Both the position numbers and the translations under genes were made by a program. Positions 43,383 to 53,006 of a stretch of 64,000 nucleotides of DNA are shown here, piece after piece. Origin of the DNA: Membranihabitans marinus (lineage in GTDB: Bacteria; Bacteroidota; Bacteroidia; Chitinophagales; Saprospiraceae). The stretch spans positions 124,001-188,000 of the forward strand of contig NZ_JAHVHU010000004.1 in the NCBI RefSeq assembly GCF_019802045.1. The letters run 5' to 3'. Each line of letters opens with the position of its first letter. Position 1 is the stretch's first letter. A model generated the notes under the pieces. The model saw only the letters and a list, made by a program, of their open reading frames with translations. It had not been told where the DNA came from and made no database searches.

Positions 43383-46085
43383 TCATTCACCTTGTCGTTC
43401 ACAAAAAATGTTGAAAGCACAATACGTACATCGACTGGTGTTCTCTGTTTGAGTAAATGGCACCTGGGGGTCTACCATTTCATCAATGATCTGAATTAAT
43501 ACTTCTTCAAAAGTATCTAAATCGGTTTCATGGTGAATGGCTTGGCGTTTGGACATCAACGGGACATACATTTTTCTGTCTTTTAGGGTATAATGGCCTA
43601 CTTCAAAACTGGCAGACTTCAAATCCTCTCGTAATAAAAAAGCATAGAAAAGAACCTGCCAATTGTGCGACGGGTTTCTTTCTTCCAACAGCTTTGCCAA
43701 TGGCTTATCTACCAGCTTGCTTTGTCCTGTTTTGTAATCGATGATTCTGTATCGATTATTAATCCGGTCCAGGCGGTCAATTTTGCCTGTTAATCGAACA
43801 TTTTTAATTTTTTCTGTGGAAACACTATTTTCCAGTGTGGCTTCGAGTTTCTCAATTGTTAATCCTTTTAATTTCCGGTCGTACGCAATAAATTTACGAA
43901 CCGCCCGGATAATTATTTCTTTTTCGATCCAGTGAATACCTATTTTTAGAGAATCAGGTCTGTCCTGGGGATAAAGCTCTTGGTATTGGTCTTCGGTCAG
44001 AGTCTCGATTTGCTCTTCAATCTTTTTAAAGTCTGAAACAGTAATGTTTTTATTTTGATACGGTTTGTATAACTCATTCATGATATCATGAATAACTGAT
44101 CCCATATCGCTAAAATCAAGACCGGCACGGGGTGTGTCATCTTCTCTGATGCGTAAGATATACCGTAAGAAAAATTGGAATGAACAACTGATATAACTCA
44201 TTAAAGCCGTGGGAGAAAGTCCTTTATTTTGAAGGTAATCATGCAGCCGGGTTTCATAATCATGGGTAAGTAGAATTTCTTTCGAGCCTGCCTCAAATCC
44301 AGAAAGATCAAGATCTAGAAATTTTTCGTGATACGGAATATTGACTCCGCCGTGTTTCAATTGATAAATGTACCGGCTTATCCCTTTGGCTCCCAATAGG
44401 TCATCATTCTGACTATACAACAAATCAACTTTTTTAGCCTGAGCAATAGCTGACCATATGTAGTAAGATTGGGTTGCGTGCAGGTCGGAGACGGATTCCA
44501 ATCCATAGAGTTTTCTTAATGAATATGGAATCATCGACTTCAATTTACCACTTGGCAATATTTCTTCATTCATGCCGGGAATGATCAGTGTGTCAAAGGT
44601 TAGATTCTGGACTTCCTGAACGCCCAGGACCTGGATGCCTTCCATAGGCTCCCCACGAAACGGAACAGATGCACCTTGCATCATTTCATACACAATTCGT
44701 TTTAGAAAAATAAATGAAACATCTGCAGCGATGGGACTGAGCACGTCGTTCAGCCGAATTAAACGTCCTTTCATGTAGCGAAGCACTTCACGATGAAAAA
44801 CATCAGGCTGAACATTAATGAGACGGTCGATGATATGAATCAATCGATCAAGCGCTTCTGCCGGAGTTCCCAATGGCGCGTATATCTCTGCAAGCTCCTT
44901 GTGAGACGCCATTAGATCGTCTGAAGTGAAATACAATTGTCTGGTATCGGGGAGAGAAAGATTAAGCGTCCGAATATAATTTGAAATGTACAAGTGGGAC
45001 CAGATCAGATCAAGATCAGTCCGGTGCATGATTCTTTCCTCCTCCATTTTTTCCCATAGAGTCAGAATCCACTCCACCAAGGTCCGTGCAGGACTGTAAA
45101 TCAATGGGTATCCAAGCGATATGTTTACTTTGTCCAGGCTGTCCGGAAAAGATTTTAAGAACAAATCAATCAGGACCGGATGAGGTAGTAAAACAGCTGT
45201 TTTTTCAGCTTTGTCTTTTGAAGCTTCCAATATTTGACTAATGGTTTTTATTTGTGGCACCATCCCACTGGTGTTGATGATTTGAGTGTCGGGGGATTGA
45301 AAGTCAATCATTGTTAAATCCAAATTTTGACCGAAATGCTCAGCCCAGGTGACCACTTTTTTACCGGCATCCAAACCGGGCGCTGTCAACAATGGTGATA
45401 TATTCCAATAAAATTCAACCTGAGCACCTGACCTCAAGAATTCCAGTATCCCAACTTCGGCCTTTGTCAGACTGCTAAATCCAATAACGTGAATATGGGT
45501 AAAATCATTAAAATGATGGTTAGCCAAGTTTTGTACTATTTCCCGGTAAGCATGACCTTTGGTGGTTAGATTTTGGTGGCGTAATGTACTCATGAAACGA
45601 GTATATAAACTATGAAGTTTGTTCCAATTCACGATCCACTTCTCCTTGAGCGCTGTGTCCTTCATCTCCTGCCAAATGGATGTATGTTGCTCTTGTGTGC
45701 TGATGTATTGCCAGGCTGAAGCGTGTTCCCATATCTGGTCCGGATCGATTAACTCCAGATCAATTTGTTCAAAATCATTAATGATAACTTGAGCCAATGG
45801 ATAGAACAACTCAAAGCTATCCGCGGTAAAGCCGACCTGTCTGGCAGAAAGGTACAGTTCATAAGCAGCGGTAATAGGATCTGCCAGAATTACGTCCGAT
45901 TGATCCAGTATCCATTGTTCCAGGGTCAGGCATTCGGGAACCCATATGTTTTGACCCGCCGCCTCCGTAATAGCTCGTTTGAAGTACAACATGGATCTTC
46001 TGGAAGGAAAGAGGAACAAATGTTCACTCACTTGTTCATTGTATTGCTTCCATATTTGTAGCGCTGTGTTTTCTATAAAACCCAT
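43383..46085 (-). CDS. addB: AddB-like PD-(D/E)xK nuclease with Fe-S motif
   Basis: 900 residues. It resembles AddB/PD-(D/E)xK nuclease subunits of bacterial AddAB: N-terminal inactive-helicase-like part (LFLFPSRRSMLYFKRAI), mid-protein NLTFDTLIIPGMNEEILPSG, and a C-terminal RecB-type nuclease with IDYKTGQSKLV. Four cysteines for an Fe-S cluster are present: one in LMSYISCSFQFFLRYIL (near residue 647) and three at 886, 889 and 895 (CTYCAFNIFC). With the adjacent helicase-nuclease it should process double-strand breaks before RecA loading. The AddA-type gene lies 25 bp upstream on the same strand. Confidence 0.88.
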   Translation of the reverse strand: MGFIENTALQIWKQYNEQVSEHLFLFPSRRSMLYFKRAITEAAGQNIWVPECLTLEQWILDQSDVILADPITAAYELYLSARQVGFTADSFELFYPLAQVIINDFEQIDLELIDPDQIWEHASAWQYISTQEQHTSIWQEMKDTALKEKWIVNWNKLHSLYTRFMSTLRHQNLTTKGHAYREIVQNLANHHFNDFTHIHVIGFSSLTKAEVGILEFLRSGAQVEFYWNISPLLTAPGLDAGKKVVTWAEHFGQNLDLTMIDFQSPDTQIINTSGMVPQIKTISQILEASKDKAEKTAVLLPHPVLIDLFLKSFPDSLDKVNISLGYPLIYSPARTLVEWILTLWEKMEEERIMHRTDLDLIWSHLYISNYIRTLNLSLPDTRQLYFTSDDLMASHKELAEIYAPLGTPAEALDRLIHIIDRLINVQPDVFHREVLRYMKGRLIRLNDVLSPIAADVSFIFLKRIVYEMMQGASVPFRGEPMEGIQVLGVQEVQNLTFDTLIIPGMNEEILPSGKLKSMIPYSLRKLYGLESVSDLHATQSYYIWSAIAQAKKVDLLYSQNDDLLGAKGISRYIYQLKHGGVNIPYHEKFLDLDLSGFEAGSKEILLTHDYETRLHDYLQNKGLSPTALMSYISCSFQFFLRYILRIREDDTPRAGLDFSDMGSVIHDIMNELYKPYQNKNITVSDFKKIEEQIETLTEDQYQELYPQDRPDSLKIGIHWIEKEIIIRAVRKFIAYDRKLKGLTIEKLEATLENSVSTEKIKNVRLTGKIDRLDRINNRYRIIDYKTGQSKLVDKPLAKLLEERNPSHNWQVLFYAFLLREDLKSASFEVGHYTLKDRKMYVPLMSKRQAIHHETDLDTFEEVLIQIIDEMVDPQVPFTQTENTSRCTYCAFNIFCERQGE

Positions 46086-46110
46086 AATTCAGTTTAAATT
46101 GTGGTCATAT

Positions 46111-49100
46111 TTATTCTACCTCCACGAGTTCGGGGGTGAACAAATAATAAATGAATGCACGAACCGGGAGAGCAACCATGTCTTTCAAGATCGTTTTGTA
46201 GTTTTTTAATTGCCGATGATGTTCCGGTTTCGGGACCCCTGATTTATAATCGATAATTACATACTCTTTCCCATTTTCTTGAACCCGGTCCGGACGAAAC
46301 TCTCCCCCACCATGAACCATGATGGATTTTTCATTGTACACTTTCCAGGATTCATCAAAGAAATTCTTGACCGGATCAAATTCTACAATGCCCCTCAATT
46401 TAGCAGACCATTCTTCCCGATCCTGATTGCGTATATCTCCAGCCAAGACCGCTTTGGATATGGCGATTTGTATTTCCGAATGGTATTTTAATCCTTCAAG
46501 CATGTTGTGGATGATTAATCCCTGCCCTACCGATTCATTTTCAGAACCGTCAAAGCTGGGTCTCAGGTGCAACGACAAAGGTTTTTGTCGAATATTGTAG
46601 ACCTGAAGTGGCACATTTTGAGACTGCGATTCAACTGATGAAGGAACTGTTTTGATGGGTTTAGTTCCTTTTGATATTTTACCATGTGTCATATCCGGAT
46701 GGGATAAAAGAAACAAATCAAGCGTGTTTGTGATTGGTTTGTTGAATTTACCAAGGGTTGAATTTGATTTCTTTTTATCACTTTTTTCTTGTTCCTGTAA
46801 CCGGATATAAAGTTGTTGTCGGGGCCTTGTCATCGCTACATAGAGCAAATTGAGGTTGTCCACAACCACCCGCAAATACTCGATCATTAAGGCATAATCA
46901 AAATTGGATAAAAACAGATCATTCTTATAACTGACCGGTAAAGGACCGGCTAACTTCAATAAACTGTCTTGTTGATCATTGACCCACAGAATATTTTGTT
47001 TACCCCGAGACTCGAAGTCCCAATCTCCAAATGGTATCAGAACCACATCAAATTCCAATCCTTTGGATTTATGTATGGTATAAAGACGGATTTTCTCAAT
47101 GTCATCTGACATTTTTATTTTAACCGTTCGTATACGTTGATCCCAGTCTTCTAAAAATAAGGGAATATCGGGTCCGTGTTGAAGTTCAAATTTCTTTACT
47201 TCTTCGATAAATGACAGTAGAAATGCCCATTGACCTTTTATGTCGTTCAAATTTGTACGCTCAATCAAAGTTTCAAAAAATATAGATAGTTGTTCAATTC
47301 CATCTTGCTGGAAAATGACATTTTGAAGAATCTCAATTTCATCAGAATTCTCGGGCAAAGCATTGACCCAGGCTGGATTTTTCAAATTTAACTGGCGTAG
47401 TTTCAGGTAATAATTGGCAAAAACCATTTTATTGATTTTAACATCGATACCTGTCTTGATTTTTAAACCCGCGATTAAGAGTTGTACACCATCAGACAAA
47501 TCCAGTCTTAATGAGTCTTCCGAAGAAAAACGAAAAAGTGGATTTTCTTCAGACCATCTGGTCAGGTTTTCTGAAATCTGAGTCAGTTCTTTACGACCTC
47601 GGGCCAGGATGCCAATATCCGCTCCTTGAAATCCGTCGCTAAACAGACTTTCAAGGGTATCTTTTAACCACGTCATTCGTTCTTCCTGAAGTTCTGTTCT
47701 ATCTGTCCCTTTTTTATAAGTCCAATAATCGATTTCTACGTATCCATTTTGGTTCCTGTTTATATCCGGAACCTTTTGGAAGGTGCTCCCATATATTTTT
47801 CGAGGAGCATCTGCCAATAGCTCCATATTTCGGAAGACTTCCGTAAGATAATCCGGAATTGACTTTGTCGAAAATATCGTTGACTGAAATTCGGACAATA
47901 TATTACTCAGGTTGCCGGATAATTCGGTGAAAAATGAGTTGTTGAAATTTACTATTTCAGGACTACTCCGCCAATTGTACTCCAGGTCTTCAAAAAGTTC
48001 CGTGTTGTCGCCCGACCATTCTTTTTTAAATGCCGGAACCTGAATTTCCATAATCTCCCAATTTCCGTTTCGAAAACGATAGATGGCCTGTTTAACATCC
48101 CCCACTACCAAGTTCGGGTGTCCTTCTGCCATATTGTTGCTGACGAGGGGTTTGAGATTGTTCCACTGGATCTGTGAAGTATCCTGAAATTCGTCTATCA
48201 TGACTGCATGTAAGCGCTGCCCGAGTTTTTCATAGACGACCATAGAATCTTCAGAGGAAATGTTTTGACTAATCTTAAAATTTATGTCTGATAAAAAGAT
48301 AAGTCGTTGTTCCTGAACGTACTTATTGACAGCCCTATCCAAAAACCGAAGAACCCGGTAAGCTGCGTAGTTGTCGATAACCAGGGAATATGTCGCATAT
48401 AAGCGATAGTTCTTTTCAACAAATTCAATAAATTCTTGACCCAGTGTCATAAGTTCTTCCATGATGGGAGCAACTTTCACCATCATAAGGTCCTTTTCCT
48501 TTGAAGTAAACCATTGATCTGGATTTGAAAGACGTTGAAAAGAAGCCAGACCATATAGGTCCAGAACATCAGTTTTGTTCAGAATGCTTTTTGTGAAATT
48601 CCTGTAGAAATCAGTATGTTGCATTCCACCTACCGTCAAAAGCTGAGAAAGCTTGTCCTGATATTCCTGAAAAGTGGCCTGCATATATTCCAATGTCTGG
48701 GCCAAAGCTTTGTGAAAATCTTTGACTGGTATGACGTAAGATGTTTTATTGCGCAACTGAAGGTATTCATCGTTAAATAGCTCATTTCCCAGTTTTTGAA
48801 TGTCGTACTTTAAATTAACACCACCTCCCTCTTTGACTTTTTCTTCAAGTAAATCTAGCACCACTCCTTGTAATTCTTGATCGGCCTGAGCAGCTTCTAA
48901 CAGTCTGTCTGTGGCATATTGCAATGCTTTGTCTTGATCAAAAGTAATGTCCCGAGGTGGGTCACCGAAAAGATCGAGTGTCATAGAACCGTACAACCGT
49001 GTAAAAAAACTATCGATGGTTGTGATCGTAAATAAGTCAAACTCTTTCAAAATCCGGTTCAAAGTTTGTTGACTTTTTCTTTGAATTTCTGACAAAGACA

Positions 49101-49341
49101 TGCCCAGGTCGCTGGACAATTTATCGATGCCGGAGTACGCCTTAGGATCTTTTGATAGCGTATCCAACAATTCGATAATCCGGTCTTTCATCTCTCCGCT
49201 GGCTTTGTTTGTGAATGTGATGGCAAGAATATTTGCAAAATCAAGCGCATTATTCTTGTCCAGACAATATCGAATATAGGATTCGGTTAGCGAATAGGTT
49301 TTACCGGAACCCGCCGATGCTTTGAGTATTCGAAGTGACAT
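46111..49341 (-). CDS. addA: AddA/RecB-like UvrD-type helicase-nuclease
   Basis: 1076 residues with the superfamily 1 helicase motifs in order: Walker A ASAGSGKT (8-15), motif Ia FANILAITFTNKAS, Walker B VMIDEFQDTS, motif III DVKQAIYRFRNG, motif V TIHKSKGLEFDVVLIPF and motif VI LLYVAMTRPRQQLYI. The C-terminal nuclease has VIIDYKSGVPKPEHHRQLKNY. It is the motor subunit of an AddAB-type end-resection enzyme and starts the two-gene operon. Its ATG at 49341 places Walker A next to the N terminus, as usual for the family. Confidence 0.92.
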   Translation of the reverse strand: MSLRILKASAGSGKTYSLTESYIRYCLDKNNALDFANILAITFTNKASGEMKDRIIELLDTLSKDPKAYSGIDKLSSDLGMSLSEIQRKSQQTLNRILKEFDLFTITTIDSFFTRLYGSMTLDLFGDPPRDITFDQDKALQYATDRLLEAAQADQELQGVVLDLLEEKVKEGGGVNLKYDIQKLGNELFNDEYLQLRNKTSYVIPVKDFHKALAQTLEYMQATFQEYQDKLSQLLTVGGMQHTDFYRNFTKSILNKTDVLDLYGLASFQRLSNPDQWFTSKEKDLMMVKVAPIMEELMTLGQEFIEFVEKNYRLYATYSLVIDNYAAYRVLRFLDRAVNKYVQEQRLIFLSDINFKISQNISSEDSMVVYEKLGQRLHAVMIDEFQDTSQIQWNNLKPLVSNNMAEGHPNLVVGDVKQAIYRFRNGNWEIMEIQVPAFKKEWSGDNTELFEDLEYNWRSSPEIVNFNNSFFTELSGNLSNILSEFQSTIFSTKSIPDYLTEVFRNMELLADAPRKIYGSTFQKVPDINRNQNGYVEIDYWTYKKGTDRTELQEERMTWLKDTLESLFSDGFQGADIGILARGRKELTQISENLTRWSEENPLFRFSSEDSLRLDLSDGVQLLIAGLKIKTGIDVKINKMVFANYYLKLRQLNLKNPAWVNALPENSDEIEILQNVIFQQDGIEQLSIFFETLIERTNLNDIKGQWAFLLSFIEEVKKFELQHGPDIPLFLEDWDQRIRTVKIKMSDDIEKIRLYTIHKSKGLEFDVVLIPFGDWDFESRGKQNILWVNDQQDSLLKLAGPLPVSYKNDLFLSNFDYALMIEYLRVVVDNLNLLYVAMTRPRQQLYIRLQEQEKSDKKKSNSTLGKFNKPITNTLDLFLLSHPDMTHGKISKGTKPIKTVPSSVESQSQNVPLQVYNIRQKPLSLHLRPSFDGSENESVGQGLIIHNMLEGLKYHSEIQIAISKAVLAGDIRNQDREEWSAKLRGIVEFDPVKNFFDESWKVYNEKSIMVHGGGEFRPDRVQENGKEYVIIDYKSGVPKPEHHRQLKNYKTILKDMVALPVRAFIYYLFTPELVEVE

Positions 49342-49727
49342 AAGGTAATTTTTAAGATGTGGTCTCTGTTCTGAGGATTAGTGGTTCATTTATAGAGTAT
49401 TCAGTGAAAACTATATGTTGATTATTTTATCTTGTATTTGGACTGTGCTTACCGTTCCCATGAAAAGGTTCAAGAGCTGGTCTTTTCTTTTAATCTCGTA
49501 AATTTTCAGAAAATATTGATCAACTTTCATTTTGTATTTTTTAACATCGATGGTTTTCCACCTGCTGGTATTTCCAATTTTGATTTCACCGTTTGTTCCC
49601 GGAGTTTATTCCGTTTTTTACTGGTAACTTTAGATTGGTTTCTATTATTCCAATTCCTCCTAGTTTCTTCTCTGTCATTCTGAGGTTTTCTGAACCAAGT
49701 TTTTTTATTCTGTCGTTTGTCATTTTC

Positions 49728-49928
49728 TTAACGGGCTAGCTCATTGCTCAAATTGACGCCACTTTGGATCTGTTCACGCGTTTCAGAAATTGTAAATATC
49801 TGATCGCCATTACGTTTATGTATTTCCTGCATTCGTTTTTAAAAAATGAAACACTTCGTCCAATCGCGCTATTTTTTTGATAAATGGGTTTCGTCAATTA
49901 ATTTTTTTCTAATCTCTGTTGTATTCAT
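49728..49928 (-). pseudogene. Decayed small gene, antitoxin-like appearance
   Basis: On the minus strand an ATG at 49928 opens MNTTEIRKKLIDETHLSKK and stops at once, but the neighbouring frame continues IARLDEVFHFLKTN, and the first frame resumes as MQEIHKRNGDQIFTISETRE to a TAA at 49728. The two shifts fall in homopolymers (A7 and T6/A5), so they may be real lesions or sequencing errors. The repaired ~66-residue helical protein looks like the small antitoxins of Bacteroidota toxin-antitoxin modules, but I cannot name a family. A short ORF follows at 49723-49586. The rest of 49342-50108 shows nothing recognisable. Confidence 0.4.
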
Positions 49929-50153
49929 AATACTGAAGTTTTATTCAAGGTATTAATTTCTTTTCAAAGGACACCTATTTATAACAATTGTAATTTTAGA
50001 TCAAGTTCGTTTTTGTGGTGTTTCAACACGTCACCCTTTAGGATAATAAATGTGGTGAATAAAATGGAATACAAAATGCCCCATCGATGTGATAAATTCC
50101 TATATTGAATGATCTTGTCCGTAGCAATTCAGGAAACACAAAACCATCGATTG

Positions 50154-50492
50154 ATGATATCCCAGTTTATGACCTTTGTTTATCGATCTTTTGCCATCCT
50201 GGTGGTGAGTTCATGCATTTACTCGGTGGCATTTTCTCAGCGTCTGGATTCGTTGGCTTTAAAAGATATTTCGATCTCTTTTTCGGATCAAATCAATGAC
50301 TTTATTCAATTGCACCCCCGCTCTGTATTGACTTTCCGACCGACTACCAAGACCAATTCTTCCATTATGTTGCCTTCGACCACTATGGATCACACTGCTC
50401 CTCTATTCTGCCGGTTGGAGGACAAGATCAATGCTGGAAATAAAATTAAGTGCTTGTTTCGACTTGGTTCTTTATCGATATTTATCAACTAA
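50154..50492 (+). CDS. Small secreted protein of unknown function
   Basis: About 112 residues from the ATG at 50154 (MISQFMTF); starts at 50109 or 50169 are also possible. A signal peptide is clear (RSFAILVVSSCIYSVAFSQ) with cleavage after FSQ. The mature part ends with APLFCRLEDKINAGNKIKCLFRLGSL, which resembles a C-terminal motif (FC.xE.KI ... FRLG.L) I associate with small proteins of Bacteroidota, though I cannot confirm it without a search. No neighbour suggests a role: the AGE-family gene ends 101 bp away on the other strand. Confidence 0.55.
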   Translation: MISQFMTFVYRSFAILVVSSCIYSVAFSQRLDSLALKDISISFSDQINDFIQLHPRSVLTFRPTTKTNSSIMLPSTTMDHTAPLFCRLEDKINAGNKIKCLFRLGSLSIFIN

Positions 50493-50593
50493 AGATGCTT
50501 TACCGGAAATACGTAAAATCTTTAATTGCCCCAGAAAAATGATACAACCGGCCCGAATAGCTGAAAATTGTGCTTGTCAAATAGGGTTCATCT

Positions 50594-51787
50594 TTATTCT
50601 ACCACCGGTATGCGGTCTAGGGTGGATCGGATCTGATACAATCCTCTGGGGACATGGAAACACCCTTTCCATTTTCCCCCTTTCAAGGGCAACAGCACCT
50701 CCCCTTGGCGATTTAGGTATCCATACCATTCCCCATATTTCGGGTCCGGGAATCGACGCTGGACATATTCGTGTAATTTCAAGAACCAGTCCCACATTTT
50801 GGTATTTCCGGTAAGTTCAAATCCTTTTAAGGTGGCCACCAGTGCTTCGAGGTGAACCCACCAGAGCTTTTGGTCCCATTCCAATTGCTGTGTCGGGTGC
50901 CCCTGAACATCCATAAAGTAAAATATACCACCGTGTTCTTTATCCCAGCCCAATTCGAGCGTGTTTAGACTGATTTCAACGGCCTTATCTATTAATGATT
51001 GGTCATCCGTACGCACGGCCAGATCCATGATGAACCACATTGCTTCCAGAACATGGCCCGGATTCAATAAACGTCCGTCATAGGTGTCCGAAAAGCGTCC
51101 GTCAGGCGTTACATTTTCTAAAATGACACCATTGTGAAGATCTGGTTGATAAAATACATCCATGACCTGGTGAATCCCTTCACGAATGGTAGATTCGACT
51201 TGTTCCGGATCCAAAATATCTTCAAGTTCGAGGACCAGATTACACAAGATCATGGGCAATGCAAAACTCTTCAAGGGTCGGGTTCCCGGATAAGCTTTAT
51301 TGTATTCACCTTTGGGATTATCCTGTCGTTTCAAAATATTCAGAAAAGTTACTTGTGCGATTTGGTGGTGTCGGTCCTCACCGGTTGCTTTGGCAAGCTG
51401 ACCAAATGCCATCGCAGCAAAACAATCAGAAAATATATTGTAGGGTTGGGTCAACGGCTGACCTTTTTGGTTTAGCGCAAAATACCAATTTCCTTCTGCA
51501 TCCCGTCCGTGCTTTTCCATAAATTCACTGCCATGCAACGCTATATCCAGCCATTTTTTAGCCGGTCGAACTGAATTAAATAAACGAGCGAACATCCAGA
51601 TTTGACGGCACTGCAACCAGGTAAATTTATCGGTGTCAAATACTTGACCATCTCTATCCAGACTGGTAAAGTATCCACCGTGATCCGTATCCATGGAGTA
51701 AGTCATCCAAAATGGAAGAACATCCTTAAATAATTGATTTTGGTATATTTCTTTTAACCGGGGAATAGACGTGTTGTAATCGGACAT
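50594..51787 (-). CDS. AGE-family N-acylglucosamine/cellobiose 2-epimerase
   Basis: 397 residues, the usual length for the (alpha/alpha)6-barrel AGE superfamily. Characteristic stretches: DTDHGGYFTSLDRDG, DKFTWLQCRQIWMFARLF, NPGHVLEAMWFIMD and QKLWWVHLEALVATLKGF, which include the conserved Arg/His residues (RQ..M, H in NPGH, WWVH) used in C2 epimerisation. No signal peptide, so cytoplasmic. The exact sugar (N-acetylglucosamine/mannosamine, glucose/mannose or cellobiose) cannot be assigned. It stands alone between a small secreted-protein gene and a 425-bp intergenic region. Confidence 0.88.
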   Translation of the reverse strand: MSDYNTSIPRLKEIYQNQLFKDVLPFWMTYSMDTDHGGYFTSLDRDGQVFDTDKFTWLQCRQIWMFARLFNSVRPAKKWLDIALHGSEFMEKHGRDAEGNWYFALNQKGQPLTQPYNIFSDCFAAMAFGQLAKATGEDRHHQIAQVTFLNILKRQDNPKGEYNKAYPGTRPLKSFALPMILCNLVLELEDILDPEQVESTIREGIHQVMDVFYQPDLHNGVILENVTPDGRFSDTYDGRLLNPGHVLEAMWFIMDLAVRTDDQSLIDKAVEISLNTLELGWDKEHGGIFYFMDVQGHPTQQLEWDQKLWWVHLEALVATLKGFELTGNTKMWDWFLKLHEYVQRRFPDPKYGEWYGYLNRQGEVLLPLKGGKWKGCFHVPRGLYQIRSTLDRIPVVE

Positions 51788-52213
51788 GTATTCTGAATTT
51801 ATAAGTTTAGAAGTTATGGTGTTGTAATGGTTAGGTGCACCTTAAAGTCGAAAGTGGTCATTGCATTGATGAATGCGTTGAACAAGAATATCAAGGTAAT
51901 CATTTTTGTTGTCTGTCTTTTTGGCCACTTACTGAAACTCTATTACACGAATCTCTAAGCGTGTAGCTTCCTAACAGCTAATTGTCGTTTAGCACATTAT
52001 TACATTTACTATATTTGAGGCATTTATGAATCTATTTCCTGTTACGTGGGAAGTCTTGCCAGTGAACTGCTATTTATCATCTGCCCTCTATCATCATAGT
52101 GGCCAATGACCGACGGCAAAGTAGATATACTGTCAAGAAGCAGGGAGCCGCCCTCATCCCTAAAACCAAAGTGCCCTAACACTTAATAGTACAGCGCCCC
52201 AATACCCAATACC
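51788..52213. other. Intergenic region, nothing recognised
   Basis: About 425 bp between the epimerase and bshB1 genes. The half near 52080-52210 is GC-richer, with word-like repeats (CCCAATACCCAATACCC near 52199), but no ORF, hairpin terminator or RNA gene could be supported. It should contain the promoter of the epimerase gene. Confidence 0.35.
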
Positions 52214-52942
52214 CTATATCAAATCAAACAAATCACGGACTCCTATATATCTTGGAGCAGTCAACCCTTCACCATATTCCACGCCAATCTGCCGACCCAG
52301 CGAACGGGCCCGACCTTCGACCTGATCGAAAAAATCTTTATTGGTCAAGGGAGAATCAAGTTCTTTACTTTCGGGATCATAAAATTGGGACCGAAAAGCT
52401 TTGATGGCCTTCATCTTGATGTCAAACGTGTCCGATACGTCTACGACTACATCGGGAGGAATAATATAATCTTGTAAATAATGATAAATTACCTTTGGCC
52501 GCCAGCGCTCCTGGACATCTCCATCAATGTGAGTTTCGATCGATTTTAAACCGGACAAGAACCAGGCATCATAGACCAACTTAGCTGATCGACCGTGATC
52601 AGGATGACGGTCATGGGTGGCATTGGCGATTAGAATATCGGGTCTGGCTGCTCGAATTACTTTTACGATCTCCAGCTTCTCCGATTCGGTTCCCGTGAAA
52701 AATCCATCTCGAAAACCAAGGTTGACTCTGAATTGTGCATTCTGAATCCGAGCTGCATTTTCTGCTTCACGAAGTCTGATCTCGGGCGTCCCTCGGGTAC
52801 CCAATTCACCTTGTGTCAAATCTAAAATTCCAAACGAATGTCCTTTTTGTTTTTGAACGGCTAGGGTCCCTGTGATACTCAGTTCTACATCATCCGGATG
52901 AACTCCTACAGCCAGTATATTTACTTTCTTGATCTGTTCCAT
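52214..52942 (-). CDS. bshB1: Bacillithiol biosynthesis deacetylase BshB1
   Basis: 242 residues from the ATG at 52942 (MEQIKKVNILAVGVHPDD); the upstream ATG at 52969 adds nine residues. PIG-L/LmbE-type zinc motif AVGVHPDDVE near the N terminus, the BshB1-specific LDLTQGELGTRGTPEIRLREA, and ATHDRHPDHGRSAKLVYDA with the second metal His. It removes acetate from GlcNAc-malate in the second step of bacillithiol synthesis, in the cytoplasm. Bacillithiol production is known in Bacteroidota. bshA and bshC are not in the window. Confidence 0.93.
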   Translation of the reverse strand: MEQIKKVNILAVGVHPDDVELSITGTLAVQKQKGHSFGILDLTQGELGTRGTPEIRLREAENAARIQNAQFRVNLGFRDGFFTGTESEKLEIVKVIRAARPDILIANATHDRHPDHGRSAKLVYDAWFLSGLKSIETHIDGDVQERWRPKVIYHYLQDYIIPPDVVVDVSDTFDIKMKAIKAFRSQFYDPESKELDSPLTNKDFFDQVEGRARSLGRQIGVEYGEGLTAPRYIGVRDLFDLI

Positions 52943-53006
52943 ATTATCAATACAAATATTTATTTTCAATCTGATCTCGTAATCTTTCCCTGGATAATCT
53001 GGTCTT

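Noticed and set aside
49432-49683. Plus-strand ORF of 83 codons
   Set aside because: Phe/Leu-rich sequence arising from the antisense of an A-rich region; no start signal or family resemblance.
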